Under the pieces are notes generated by a model. That model worked only from the letters and a program-made list of their open reading frames with translations, searched no databases and was not told the DNA's origin. A stretch of DNA of 64,000 bases. Origin: Streptomyces sp. TLI_053. GTDB lineage: Bacteria; Actinomycetota; Actinomycetes; Streptomycetales; Streptomycetaceae. The stretch lies in the NCBI RefSeq assembly GCF_900105395.1, contig NZ_LT629775.1, forward strand, positions 248,001 through 312,000, given 5' to 3'. Positions 54,950 through 63,668 of this stretch are shown piece by piece (the stretch's first letter is position 1; every line of letters begins with the position of its first letter). Position numbers and translations under genes: made by a program.

Positions 54950-56008
54950 GTGGGCCGCAGACAACGGAGCCTGGATCCGCAGGCGGGGCCCGTCGCGGAA
55001 TTCGCCCTGCGGCTGCGCGCTCTGCGAGAGAGCGCCGGCACCCCGACCTTCGCCGCGATGAGCCGCAGGGTGCACCGCTCCACGACGGTGCTCTCCGAGG
55101 CGGCAGGCGGGGTGAACCTGCCGACCTGGGCGACCGTCGAGGCCTTCCTGGAAGCCTGCGGCGAGCGCGACCCCGCGCCGTGGCGCGACCACTGGGAACG
55201 GGCCCGCGACGCCCTGGGCGAGCCCTCGCCCCCGATGGACGGCCCCGCGCAAGAACCGGCCGCCGCCCCGCCGTCCGCTCCGCCCGGCCCCGCGCACGAA
55301 TCCGCTCCCGCGTCCGCGCCCCGCTGGTGGTCCTCGCGCTCCGCCGCCGCGGCGGCCGCCCTGCTCATCGGCCTCGCCGCAGGCCTGCTGGCGGGCCGTC
55401 AACTCCCGTACACCGGACCGGCCACGTCCTCACCGCAGCCCACCCCCTCCCGCACCCTGCCGACCGTCGTGGTCGTCCCGGCACCCGTGCCGCCGCCCTG
55501 GCCGGCGGCCGGGTCGGGTTGCGACGCCCGCACCCACTGGGTGTACCAGTACGACCACGCGTACCAGGGGCAGGTCTACGCCCTGCTCGCCCGCCCCGAC
55601 GCCACGCCCACCGACACCACCGTCACCCTGACCTGGGGCGCCTGGCGATGGCGGCACGCGGTGACGGTGCAGCCCGGCACCCCGGAGCGCACCACCGGCG
55701 GCACCCTTCTGCTCTACGCCAAGCTGGACACCAGCCTGCGCGACCCGCTGGTCACCGTCGACACCCCCGATCCCGTCTGCGCCGCCTTCGGCACCGCCGG
55801 CCCCACCTCCGTGGCACCGCTGTCCACCGTCGACGCCAACCAGGGATGGACCGGCGCCGAACCCACCGCCGACACCCCGGACGGTCCGGACGCGATGGAC
55901 AGCCCCCCGGCGGCCCGTCACGACGCCGCAGGGGGCCTCACCGGCCGCCGGTCGCCTCGGGCCCGGCCGGCCCGTGCCTGGCGAGTTCGGGCTCCAGTCC
56001 CTCCGTAA
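54950..56008 (+). CDS. XRE-family regulator with a transmembrane segment and extracytoplasmic domain
   Basis: A 352-aa protein. Residues 15-70 are a degenerate XRE helix-turn-helix of the streptomycete type (FALRLRALRESAGTPTFAAM, VHRSTTVLSEAAGG, LPTWATVEAFLEACG). After a Pro-rich linker there is one membrane helix (about 128-146, AAAAALLIGLAAGLLAGRQL). A Thr/Pro stalk and a roughly 110-aa outside domain with a Cys pair follow. This topology suggests direct sensing of an external cue coupled to DNA binding. GTG 54950 has GGGGAGG six bases upstream. It is divergent from the seven-repeat secreted protein. Confidence 0.75.
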   Translation: MGRRQRSLDPQAGPVAEFALRLRALRESAGTPTFAAMSRRVHRSTTVLSEAAGGVNLPTWATVEAFLEACGERDPAPWRDHWERARDALGEPSPPMDGPAQEPAAAPPSAPPGPAHESAPASAPRWWSSRSAAAAAALLIGLAAGLLAGRQLPYTGPATSSPQPTPSRTLPTVVVVPAPVPPPWPAAGSGCDARTHWVYQYDHAYQGQVYALLARPDATPTDTTVTLTWGAWRWRHAVTVQPGTPERTTGGTLLLYAKLDTSLRDPLVTVDTPDPVCAAFGTAGPTSVAPLSTVDANQGWTGAEPTADTPDGPDAMDSPPAARHDAAGGLTGRRSPRARPARAWRVRAPVPP

Positions 56009-56420
56009 GCGGTGGCGGCACGGACCGGCCGGTGGCGGCCGAGTAGGCAGCTGACGACCACCGCTGGCAGGTCGACGGCGAGGTCCGTCAGGGCGGTCTT
56101 GCGGGCGTGGCGGGCGCGCACGCCGATCAGCTCGAGTCGGTGGCCGAGCTGGTCGGAGGCGATGTGTCGGCCTGCGAAGCCACCCGGGAAGAGCCGGCCG
56201 GGGTCGTCGAGCGGGAGCACAGCGGCTCGCCCCTGGCGGGCGAGGACGAGTCGACGGACCAGGTCGCCGACGGAAACGGCACATCCACCGGGATGGCGTC
56301 CAGGAGCAGGGAGAGCTTCTCGCCGTTGTCGAGGATCCGATCGACGGTCACCGGTGCGATCCGGTGGACCGGTGCTGCGGCGAGGTGAAGCGCTGGCCGA
56401 CCAGCGCGACGAGTGCGGCC
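56000..56420 (-). pseudogene. Recombinase/integrase-like gene remnant
   Basis: Pieces in two minus frames: HLAAAPVHRIAPVTVDRILD and EKLSLLLDAIPVDVP first, then after a frame change LPLDDPGRLFPGGFAGRHIA, HRLELIGVRARHARKTALTD and LPAVVVSCLLG. The order and motifs match the C-terminal part of a streptomycete site-specific-recombinase-like family. Frame-shifted and truncated. The remainder up to 56593 holds nothing recognisable. Confidence 0.5.
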
Positions 56421-56593
56421 TGGTCCTTCTTCTGCGCGACCGAACTGCACTGGTCGCGCCCCCGGGACACGGCCGTGTCCGGTTCGTCGCCGACGATCTC
56501 GGGATCGATCGCGACGGGGGCCGCGATGTACGTCGCCCGGGTGGCGGCGTCCGGCTTCGGAGACAGACCGCCCGGCCCGGCCCCGGCAGGCGG

Positions 56594-57967
56594 TCAGCCC
56601 CCGCTCTGCGCAGCGGGCGGGCCGACGGACGGCCCGCCCGCGAGGAGCTGGTCCTCGCACCAGGCCACCGCGTCGTCGCGGCTGCCGAAGGCGTGCCAGC
56701 CGGAGTGCCCGTCGGCGGCGCCCAGGAACGGCTCCTGGGCGGCGACCACGATCCGGTGGCCCCGCCGGGCGATGTCCGCCAGACCCGCGGCGAGCAACGC
56801 CGCGGAGCCCGGCCGGATGCCGGTGACGGCCATCAGGTCCAGCACCAGCCAGCCCGGCGGCTCGGGAACGGCCCCCTCGACGGCACCCAGCAGTTGCTCG
56901 GTCTCGGTGAACTCCAGCTCGCCCTGGGCGCCGACGGCGATGATGCGCCGGCGGCTGCGGTTGAGCAGCGCGGTCTGCTCCGGGCTGCGGGCGCGCGAGG
57001 AGCGGGCGCCGTGCCCGGTGTCGGTGACGGTGGCCGTCAGGTGCACCGGCGCGTGCATGAGGTGCAGGGCGAGCCGTTCCGACATCTCGGTGAGCGCGGC
57101 CACGCCCCGCACCGAGTTGCCCGCCGGATCCAGCGGCGGGCTGTAGACCGCGACGCCGAACCGGCCCGGGCCGACCGCGATCAGCCCACCGGAGACCCCG
57201 CTCTTGGCCGGCAGACCGACGTTCAGCAGCCACTCCCCCGCGCCGTCGTACATCCCGCAGGTGGCCATGACCGCCAGGGTCCGCACCGCCACGCTGCGCT
57301 CCACGACCTGCTCGCCGGTGACCGGGTTGCGGCCGCCGTTCGCCAGGGTCGCGGCCATCACCGCCAGGTCGGCCGCGGTGACCAGAACGGAGCACTGGCG
57401 GAAGTAGGTGGCCGTCACGGCGTACGGGTCCTCGCTCAACGAGCCGGCCGAGCGCATCAGGTAGGCCAGCGCGCGGTTGCGGTCGCCGGTGGCGGCCTCG
57501 GAAGCGTAGACCTCCTCGTCGTAGCCCAGCCGACGGCCGGCGAACGCGGACAGGCAGTCCAGGATCCGGGCGGACCGCGCCTCGGGGTCCGCCGCCGCGA
57601 CCAGGGCGGTGGTGGCGATTGCGCCGGCGTTGACCATCGGGTTGGCCGGCCGACCGGTACCCGGTTCCAGACTGATGGCGTTGAAGGCCTCGCCGCTGGG
57701 CTCGGCGCCGACCCGTCCGAGCATCTCGTCGGGTCCGAGGTCGGTGAGGGCCAGGGCGTAGACGAAGGGCTTGGACACCGACTGGATGGTGAACTCGGTG
57801 TCGGCCCTGCCCGCCTGGTAACGACGCCCGCCCATGCTGGTGATCGCGATGCCGAAGTCCTCGGGGTCGGCCCGGGCGAGCTCCGGGATGTACGAGGCGA
57901 CCTCGCCACCCCTCAACCCGCTGATCCGCCGGTGCAGTTCGTCGAGTGCCTTCGTCACCGGGTCCAT
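56594..57967 (-). CDS. glsA: Glutaminase A with C-terminal STAS domain
   Basis: A 457-aa glutaminase that hydrolyses glutamine to glutamate and ammonia. The beta-lactamase-like serine hydrolase core is intact: the S-x-x-K pair (Ser63, Lys66) in QSVSKPF, NPMVNAGAIATTALV, YDEEVYASEAATGDRNRALA, and PAKSGVSGGLIAVGPG with the conserved KSGVSGG. From about residue 340 a STAS domain follows (LVLDLMAVTGIRPGSAALLA), an architecture found in actinobacterial and animal-type glutaminases. ATG 57967 has AAGGG eight bases upstream. Monocistronic; the downstream flank is the recombinase remnant. Confidence 0.93.
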   Translation of the reverse strand: MDPVTKALDELHRRISGLRGGEVASYIPELARADPEDFGIAITSMGGRRYQAGRADTEFTIQSVSKPFVYALALTDLGPDEMLGRVGAEPSGEAFNAISLEPGTGRPANPMVNAGAIATTALVAAADPEARSARILDCLSAFAGRRLGYDEEVYASEAATGDRNRALAYLMRSAGSLSEDPYAVTATYFRQCSVLVTAADLAVMAATLANGGRNPVTGEQVVERSVAVRTLAVMATCGMYDGAGEWLLNVGLPAKSGVSGGLIAVGPGRFGVAVYSPPLDPAGNSVRGVAALTEMSERLALHLMHAPVHLTATVTDTGHGARSSRARSPEQTALLNRSRRRIIAVGAQGELEFTETEQLLGAVEGAVPEPPGWLVLDLMAVTGIRPGSAALLAAGLADIARRGHRIVVAAQEPFLGAADGHSGWHAFGSRDDAVAWCEDQLLAGGPSVGPPAAQSGG

Positions 57968-58152
57968 GCACGCAGCCCTTCCGTGCTCGCTCGTCCGTTC
58001 CGGACTCCCAGGGGGGGCACCCGGGGTCCGGGGATACCGGGGGTCCGGCGGGCTCCTGGACTCCTGGACTCCTGAAACCCGCTGCCGCTGCCGCTGCCCG
58101 CCGGCTGGCCGGCCCGCTCGGCCCGCTCGGGTGGCGCCGGACGGAGCCGCGC

Positions 58153-58670
58153 TCAGCAGCATGCCAGGGGCGCGACCCGCACCCGCCCACGACTCACCGG
58201 AGACGCTCGCGGCACGGCCGGCCACGGACGCCGCCGGGCCACCGGCCGGAACCTGCTCTCGGTGTACCGGATCGCCCAGGTCCGGTCGGTCCGCACCACC
58301 ACTTCGGGGCCTGCCAACGGCAGCTCCGGAAGGTCCAGCCGGCTCAGTTCCTCGGGTGTGATACCGAAGTGCCGCTCCCGAGCCGGGTCCGGCAGTACCG
58401 CACCGCTCGGTCGACGAGGACGAGGACGTCGAAATCCCTCACGACGTCGAGAACGAGTTGGTGCACGACCTCTTCGGGCGGCGCGGCCGGCTCGACCACC
58501 GGACTGACCACCGCCGCGTCGCCGCCGGCCGACTCCGGGAAGCAGCCGGTCCAGCAGGCCAGGGACGGAGGGCTCTGCGTCCGTTCCAACGCGAGCCCAG
58601 CGATGCGCAGCGTTGCGGGCAGGTCCGCACCGCTGTCCGCGATACTCGGGATTCCGCCGTCGTCCGACAT
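58153..58670 (-). pseudogene. Hypothetical gene with an apparent frameshift
   Basis: From ATG 58670 one frame reads MSDDGGIPSIADSGADLPAT to DFDVLVLVDRAVRYCR. At about 58395 natural sequence continues in another frame as DPARERHFGITPEELSRLDL, PELPLAGPEVVVRTD and AIRYTESRFRPVA. Together they look like one protein of roughly 170 residues split by a single-base indel. No family recognised. A sequencing error is possible. Confidence 0.45.
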
Positions 58671-58773
58671 CGGTGCAGCATGTGCGAAGCCCCGTCACGC
58701 AGGGCAGTCGGAGGACGTCGGCGCGCGGCCGGAGCCGTCTCAGCCGCTCGGGCCGCGCGGGCCGTACGCCGGA

Positions 58774-59205
58774 TCAGGCCAGGCGGTCCGGAATCGGGGC
58801 GAGCGCGTAGTTGGCCCAGACGAACGCGTCCATCTGGTGCTGGTCACCGGAGAGGTTCACCACCCGGTCGACCTTGCCCGCCGCGTCGAAGTGCCAGACC
58901 AGCGCCCAGGTGGTGTCGACCTTCCCGGTGCCCTCGGTGGTCCAGCCCCGGTGAACGTCCACCACGTACTCGTCGTTGACGCCGAAGAAGATCGGCTCCG
59001 CCTTGAAACCGGACTTGCCCAGCTGGTCGAAGAAGGCCCGCACCTCGGCCACCCCGTGCTTGGTACCGGAGAGCGGGTGGCGACCCGGGATGGTCCACTC
59101 GATCCCCTCGGCCAGCACCGCGCTCATCGCGTCGGCGTCACCCGCGCCGTAGGCCGCGAAGAAGGCCTCGATCGCAGCAACCTTCGGGTCCTTCGTCTCA
59201 CTCAT
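58774..59205 (-). CDS. SnoaL-like / NTF2-like protein
   Basis: A 143-aa alpha+beta barrel protein of the SnoaL-like NTF2 superfamily: AIEAFFAAYGAGDADAMSAV, EGIEWTIPGRHPLSGTKHG, VRAFFDQLG, VVDVHRGWTTEG and WALVWHFDAAGKVDRVVNLS in the usual order. Members act as isomerases, hydrolases or ligand-binding proteins; nothing here specifies the substrate. ATG 59205 has GAGGGGG as ribosome site. The next gene upstream on this strand, the NmrA-like reductase, is about 250 bases away, so it probably has its own promoter. Confidence 0.88.
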   Translation of the reverse strand: MSETKDPKVAAIEAFFAAYGAGDADAMSAVLAEGIEWTIPGRHPLSGTKHGVAEVRAFFDQLGKSGFKAEPIFFGVNDEYVVDVHRGWTTEGTGKVDTTWALVWHFDAAGKVDRVVNLSGDQHQMDAFVWANYALAPIPDRLA

Positions 59206-59452
59206 GGGTCCCCCTCGGATCCGCGGCACCGATCCCCCTGATCGGTGCCGCGGAGATCCTGCTCGAAGCAGGTGCCCGACGCCAATGCTGTCCCGGCATG
59301 TGAGACGGAGTCCGCGGGCGGCACAACGGTCGCGGAACCCCTTCGAGCCGGCGGTCCTGACCGATCGTCACGCATCGGAGGCCTGTGCGGCCCGTCGGAG
59401 CGGGACGTGGAGGTGCGACGCCTCCTTCAGGCCCCGGCCGAGCCGGCAGAAC

Positions 59453-60295
59453 CTACCGGACCGCGTCCGTCAGCCACTGCAAGGGGGTGCGGGGGTGCAG
59501 GCCGAGCAGCGTCCCGGCGGAGCGGTCGGGGGCGATCGCGCTGTCCGGGAGGGTGGCGAGGAAGTCGTAGAGTCCCGCCACACCACCAGCGGCATCGGCA
59601 CCGAGGAGCGGGGCGAGCAGGTCACCGAACTCCGCCGGGGTGAGCGGTTCGTAGGTGACGGCGTGGCCCAGGCGCGCGGCGAACGCCTCGGCGAGTGCGG
59701 GGCCGGTCACCGCGGGGTGCAGGCCGACCTCGATCAGACCGGTGACGTCCGGTCGGCCGAACAGTGCGACCGCGGCATCGGCGACGTCCAGGTGCGAGGC
59801 CCACGACACCGCATGGGCGGCGGGCAGCGGGTAGCGCAACAGGCCCTGCTCACGGGCCCCGGTGACGACGGGCGGCAGGAGGAGGTTCTCCAGGAACAGG
59901 CGCGGTGCGATCACCGCGTGGGAGAGGCCGCTGCGCTTCAGCCCTTCGACGACAGCCGCCACCGCCCCGTCGGCGGACTCCACGGGCACGCCGCCGCTCG
60001 TGGAGAACACCACCCGGCCCGGGCGGGCAGCGTTCAGGGCGGCAACGATGCTGTGGGCGTGGCGCAGCCGGTCCTCCGGCCCGCCGATAGGGAGGTGGAC
60101 GAAGACGCCGTCCGCACCGCGGTAGGCGTCGGCGAGTGTGTCGGTGGCGCCGAGGTCGACCGCCCGCACCCGAGCGCCGGCGACGACCGCGTCGGCGTTG
60201 CGGGTCAGGGCGGTGACGGAAGCGCCGACGGCGGCGAGGGCGGCAGCGACGGGGGCGCCTTGGGCGCCGGTGGCGCCGTGGATCACATAGCTCAT
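59453..60295 (-). CDS. NmrA-like NAD(P)-binding reductase
   Basis: A 280-aa atypical short-chain dehydrogenase of the NmrA/HSCARG type. The Rossmann motif GATGAQG (7-13) is at the N-terminus; ADGVFVHLP, VVFSTSGGVPVES and SHAVIAPRLFLENLL follow. The catalytic Tyr-x-x-x-Lys is not evident, suggesting a redox-sensor or quinone-reductase-like role. It is divergent from an HxlR regulator 63 bases away, a common arrangement in which the regulator controls the reductase in response to electrophiles or quinones. Confidence 0.88.
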   Translation of the reverse strand: MSYVIHGATGAQGAPVAAALAAVGASVTALTRNADAVVAGARVRAVDLGATDTLADAYRGADGVFVHLPIGGPEDRLRHAHSIVAALNAARPGRVVFSTSGGVPVESADGAVAAVVEGLKRSGLSHAVIAPRLFLENLLLPPVVTGAREQGLLRYPLPAAHAVSWASHLDVADAAVALFGRPDVTGLIEVGLHPAVTGPALAEAFAARLGHAVTYEPLTPAEFGDLLAPLLGADAAGGVAGLYDFLATLPDSAIAPDRSAGTLLGLHPRTPLQWLTDAVR

Positions 60296-60358
60296 GAATC
60301 CATTAGTGCATACAGTGCACCAGTTACTTCAACTGCACCATTGGCCTACAGTGAAGCC
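60296..60358. promoter_or_regulatory. Divergent promoter/operator between the reductase and HxlR genes
   Basis: 63 bases, AT-richer than the surroundings. Contains AGTGCATACAGTGCAC, with repeated TGCA and GTGCAC elements and a further AACTGCACC, plausible HxlR half-sites. The exact operator is not determinable by eye. Confidence 0.5.
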
Positions 60359-60733
60359 GTGTCGACGAATCCTCTTCCCGAATGCGGCGTGGCCCGGTTC
60401 CTCACCCTGCTCGAAGGGCCCTGGGCCACGCTCATCGTGCGCGAGCTGCTGCACGGCCCGCACCGCTTCACCGAGCTGCGCGCGGCGCTCCCTCGGATCA
60501 GCCCGCACACCCTCACCAGCCGTCTGCGCCGGTTCGAGACCTACGGCCTCGTCACCCGGACCGCGTACGCCGAGATCCCTCCGCGTGTGGAGTACCGCCT
60601 CACGCCACTGGGCGAGAGCCTGGGCCCCGTGCTGGAGAGCATGGCCCAGTGGGCCGCGTCGGTTCCCGACCCCGCCGACCCCGCATCCTCCTCCCCCGGC
60701 AGTGACATCGGCCCCGCTTCACGCGCGCGGTGA
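60359..60733 (+). CDS. HxlR family transcriptional regulator
   Basis: A 124-aa winged-helix regulator: CGVARFLTLLEGPWATLIVR (the conserved W-x-x-x-I-L/V), HGPHRFTELRAALPRISPHT, LTSRLRRFETYGLVTRTAYA, and VEYRLTPLGESLGPVLESMA, all in canonical HxlR order. The cysteine in PECGV at the N-terminus is in the position used for thiol-based sensing in quinone-responsive HxlR proteins. GTG 60359; the long upstream frame is a shadow of the reductase. It probably represses the divergent reductase and itself. Confidence 0.9.
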   Translation: MSTNPLPECGVARFLTLLEGPWATLIVRELLHGPHRFTELRAALPRISPHTLTSRLRRFETYGLVTRTAYAEIPPRVEYRLTPLGESLGPVLESMAQWAASVPDPADPASSSPGSDIGPASRAR

Positions 60734-60854
60734 CGGCCAGCAGTCCTTCGACCTGCCACCCTCAGGGCACGAACGTGCCACCTGCCCCACTCTGCGGATC
60801 GCCGGCCGGACCCGGCGGGAGGTACTCGGGGCAAGGGAGGCATGCCGCCGGCCG

Positions 60855-61478
60855 TCACTGGGACCTCGGCCTCGGATCCGTGCTCAGCACGGCCTGCCGA
60901 ACGCCCGCAGAGGCGAGTTCCTCCAGCAGCACCCGGATGACGGCACGACTCATCAAGGGCATGACCGCGTCCTTGCAGTCCAGCCGGATCCGTGGCACCG
61001 GATCCGGCTCCACCGCGGCGTAGTTCGGGCTGTAGAAGTCGACGCCCCTTTCCAGCGCGACTTCCCATTCGGTGGCCGACAGCTCGCGGCCGTCGTCGGT
61101 GAGCCGTATCAGCCGCGGCTCGGCCGCGTTCAACGCCGCCACGACCGCCGGCCGGTCCTCGGCCGAGGACCTGACCTCGATGTCCCAGCACTGGTGTACC
61201 GGGTAGCCGTGATCCACGACGATCCGCAAGGTCCCCGGGTGCACACGGATCCCTTCCGCCACCTCCGACGACTCGATCGCGCGGCTCATCCACCCCGCCG
61301 CCCGACCGTCGAACGCCCCCACGAACGCGTCGGTGATCCGCCACAGCATCTCGGGCCCCGCGCCGGCGGCGGCACGGTCGAACAGCTCCTGCACGTCATC
61401 ACGGCCTTCGGCGAGGGCCGCGCGCGCCGTCTCGAACAACGTCTCCGGACTGTGAGGACCCTCTGCATTCGATGTCAT
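60855..61478 (-). CDS. Hypothetical protein
   Basis: A 207-aa soluble acidic protein. The first 80 residues are helical (SPETLFETARAALAEGRDDV, MLWRITDAFVGAFDGRAAG). The rest has a beta-alpha pattern with HQCWDIEVRSSAEDRPAVVA, ELSATEWEVALERGVDFYSP and MPLMSRAVIRVLLEELASAG. No domain recognised. ATG 61478 starts the natural-looking region; the frame further upstream crosses an IS-end remnant and is not coding. Confidence 0.6.
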   Translation of the reverse strand: MTSNAEGPHSPETLFETARAALAEGRDDVQELFDRAAAGAGPEMLWRITDAFVGAFDGRAAGWMSRAIESSEVAEGIRVHPGTLRIVVDHGYPVHQCWDIEVRSSAEDRPAVVAALNAAEPRLIRLTDDGRELSATEWEVALERGVDFYSPNYAAVEPDPVPRIRLDCKDAVMPLMSRAVIRVLLEELASAGVRQAVLSTDPRPRSQ

Positions 61479-61586
61479 ACGGATCTGAATAGCAGGGGCC
61501 GACGACACTCTGCGGGGCGTGCGGCGGCCCGCGATCAACGCCTCCACCAGACCCTGGAAGGCTGCTCCACGACCGAGCCACAACAA

Positions 61587-61608
61587 GATCCGAACCTTGA
61601 ACAGCTCC
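61587..61608 (-). repeat. Solo IS5-type terminus
   Basis: On the minus strand this is 21 of 22 bases identical to the end of the IS5 remnant at 19826-19847. No transposase is nearby, so it is a scar of an excised or decayed element between two genes. Confidence 0.65.
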
Positions 61609-61648
61609 CAGGGAACAGCGCGGTCGGAACAGCGTCTCTTCACGAGTA

Positions 61649-61930
61649 TCAGGAGGTCAGGGATGGGTCGGCCCAGACCGCGAGCTTCCCGCCCGGCATC
61701 GGGATGATCCGCCACCCTCCCGGTCCGAGCACTTCCCATGCCTAGAACAAGGGGTCCGCCTTGCTGGTGAGGCGGAAGCCGTTGTCGAGGAGCACATCCT
61801 GACGCCCCTCGCCGACAGGCCGGGTGAGCTTGAAGGGGCAACCAAGATCCACGCGGGCATCCGAGTCGAGGTGCAGGAACAGCTGGTGGCCGACACTGAT
61901 CCGGGTAACGGCCAGGCCCCGAAGGTTCAT
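61649..61930 (-). pseudogene. DUF6188 family gene interrupted by an amber codon
   Basis: From ATG 61930: MNLRGLAVTRISVGHQLFLH, DLGCPFKLT, LLDNGFRLTSKADPLF, then TAG at 61742-61744. The same frame continues AWEVLGPGGWRIIPMPGGKL and AVWADPSLTS to a TGA at 61649. Both halves belong to the DUF6188 pattern, so the TAG is a point mutation within an otherwise intact 93-codon gene (or a site of readthrough). A GTG upstream (SETSLAEHEDRW) could add about 15 residues. Confidence 0.7.
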
Positions 61931-62187
61931 GATCCAACGGTCCTCGTGCTCAGCCAACGATGTTTCACTCACCACCGCACGATGCACTGCGGAGCACCGA
62001 CAGCGCCACCTGACAGGTCTCGGCGTACGTACGGCATGCTCCGCTCGGAACACGGGAATGTGCACCGCTCACCATGCCGAGCGCGGCCGGCCTGTGGCCC
62101 GATGCTCCGGTTCTGCAGGCCGCTGCCGGATCGAGTCCATCGGCCCGCGTACGGCCCCATCGGTGCCTCGCGGTATCGGGGTGGTCA
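61931..62187. other. Intergenic region, no gene seen
   Basis: About 250 bases between the end of the membrane protein gene and the DUF6188 start. No convincing hairpin or frame. Confidence 0.35.
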
Positions 62188-62730
62188 TCAGGTCGTGGCA
62201 GTGGTCTGCTCGCGTCGGGTGTGGCCCTGGCGGTACCAGCGGCGGTGGACGACCGGCTCGACGGACAGCACCGCTGCCCCGGCCGCCGCACCGACGGTGA
62301 GGGAGGCCCAGCCGCCGCCGTTGAGGAGCGCGGCGAGGCAGGCAGCGGCGATGGCCACTGGGCGCAACAGGGTGAGCGGGCCGAGTCCGATGACCATGGC
62401 GAGGGTGCTGGCACGGAACGGCAGGAGGAAGTATGCGGCGAGCGAGAGCAGGACGGCGGCGGCGTAGACGACGAGCGGAAGCAGGTAGCCGAGGCCGCCG
62501 GCGGCCAGCGCGGCGTGGACGCGGGCCGGGTCGGCGGCGGTGAGCAGGCAGAGAACGGCGGCCAGTGCGGGAACGAGCAGTAGGACGGCCCCGACCGCCA
62601 GCCCGCGCAGTGCGGCGTGCGCGTTGGCACGGTGTTTGCGGATTCGCGCGTCGCGGCCGGCGAAGGCACGAAAACCGCTGAATGCCGCGTCGACCAACCC
62701 GAGTACGGCCAGTGGTAGGGCGGGCGTCAT
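62188..62730 (-). CDS. Integral membrane protein
   Basis: A 180-aa polytopic protein with about four predicted membrane helices: LAVGAVLLLVPALAAVLCLL, GYLLPLVVYAAAVLLSLAAY, LGPLTLLRPVAIAAACLAAL and LTVGAAAGAAVLSVEPVV. A basic loop (FAGRDARIRKHRANAHAALR) follows the N-terminus. No family recognised. Its ATG overlaps the methyltransferase stop by 4 bp (62727-62730), so the two are co-translated and may act together, for example in modifying a membrane-associated molecule. Confidence 0.75.
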   Translation of the reverse strand: MTPALPLAVLGLVDAAFSGFRAFAGRDARIRKHRANAHAALRGLAVGAVLLLVPALAAVLCLLTAADPARVHAALAAGGLGYLLPLVVYAAAVLLSLAAYFLLPFRASTLAMVIGLGPLTLLRPVAIAAACLAALLNGGGWASLTVGAAAGAAVLSVEPVVHRRWYRQGHTRREQTTATT

Positions 62731-63668
62731 CGGGCGGCCTGCGCGAACTGCTCGGGGCCGAGGAGTCGGCGGGAGGCGCGGCCAAGGGCCTGGCGCAGCG
62801 GCGCCTCCAGGTGCGGCCGCAGGCCGAGGACCGGACGCAGGGTTGTGCAGAAAGGGTTGGCGGCTCGTCGGGGCTCGTAGAGCAGTGGGCGCATGCCCGA
62901 GGCCGCGGCGGCCCGCAGCAGGGTTTCGTCGCTGTGGGCTCGTCGGGCGGAGGCGACGCCGTCGTGTCGGCCCAGCGGGTGGCGCATCCGGGCCCGGTGG
63001 AACATCCACGCGCCGATGGGGGCGAGGCCGGTGGCGGCGATGTCGTAGTGGCAGAACGCCAGGGCCGGGGAGGCGCCTTGGGCCCGGAAGAAGTCCGTCA
63101 GCGCGGGCTCGGGGAAGTGGTGCAGCACGCCGGTGGAGACATAGACGGTGGCAGCCTCCGGCAGCGTGAAGGCGTTGCCGTGGACGAAGCGGCAGTCGAG
63201 TCCTTCGGCGTGGGCAAGGTGGTCTGCCTCGCCGACCAGCGCGGCGTCGAGGTCGACTCCGACCAGCTCGACCTCCGGGGGGAGTGCGCCGGTGGCAGCC
63301 AGCCAGCGGACCAGGTAGCCGAGCCCGCAGCCGATGTCGACCAGGCGGTACGGCCCGGGGTGGCCGGTGGCCCGGATCGCGGTGAAGAGGGGGTCGAGCA
63401 GGTGGACGAGGCGTTCGCCGATGCGCAGTTCCTCGCTCAGTCGCTGGAGCTCGGTGTGGACGCTGATCAGCAGGCGGTCGACGGCGCCCGCGTCCAGGAC
63501 CCCGTCCCGGTCGGCGGGCAGCCCCGCCACGATCCGCGCCGCCCGCCCGTCGCCGTTCGCACGAAGCTGCTCGACGACCTCGGCGCGCCGCACCGGCAAC
63601 CGTCGGCCGTCGGCCGGGTCCACCGCGGTGATCAGGTCAGAAATCTCAAGCTGAGGCACACACGGCAC
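62727..63668 (-). CDS. Class I SAM-dependent methyltransferase
   Basis: A roughly 313-aa enzyme. After a helical N-terminal region (LISVHTELQRLSEELRIGER) comes the Rossmann-like core: motif I VDIGCGLGYLVRW, the acidic loop VELVGVDLDAALVGEA, a DCRFVHGNAFTLP region, and STGVLHHFPEPALTDFF typical of motif IV/post-IV in small-molecule methyltransferases. The acceptor is unknown. The start is uncertain (GTG 63668 or 63659) because ribosome sites are weak; longer upstream frames lack natural composition. It forms an operon with the membrane protein downstream. Confidence 0.82.
   Translation of the reverse strand: MPCVPQLEISDLITAVDPADGRRLPVRRAEVVEQLRANGDGRAARIVAGLPADRDGVLDAGAVDRLLISVHTELQRLSEELRIGERLVHLLDPLFTAIRATGHPGPYRLVDIGCGLGYLVRWLAATGALPPEVELVGVDLDAALVGEADHLAHAEGLDCRFVHGNAFTLPEAATVYVSTGVLHHFPEPALTDFFRAQGASPALAFCHYDIAATGLAPIGAWMFHRARMRHPLGRHDGVASARRAHSDETLLRAAAASGMRPLLYEPRRAANPFCTTLRPVLGLRPHLEAPLRQALGRASRRLLGPEQFAQAAR

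Noticed and set aside
59204..60358. Long plus frame leading into the HxlR gene
   Set aside because: Antisense shadow of the NmrA-like reductase; only the part from GTG 60359 is coding.
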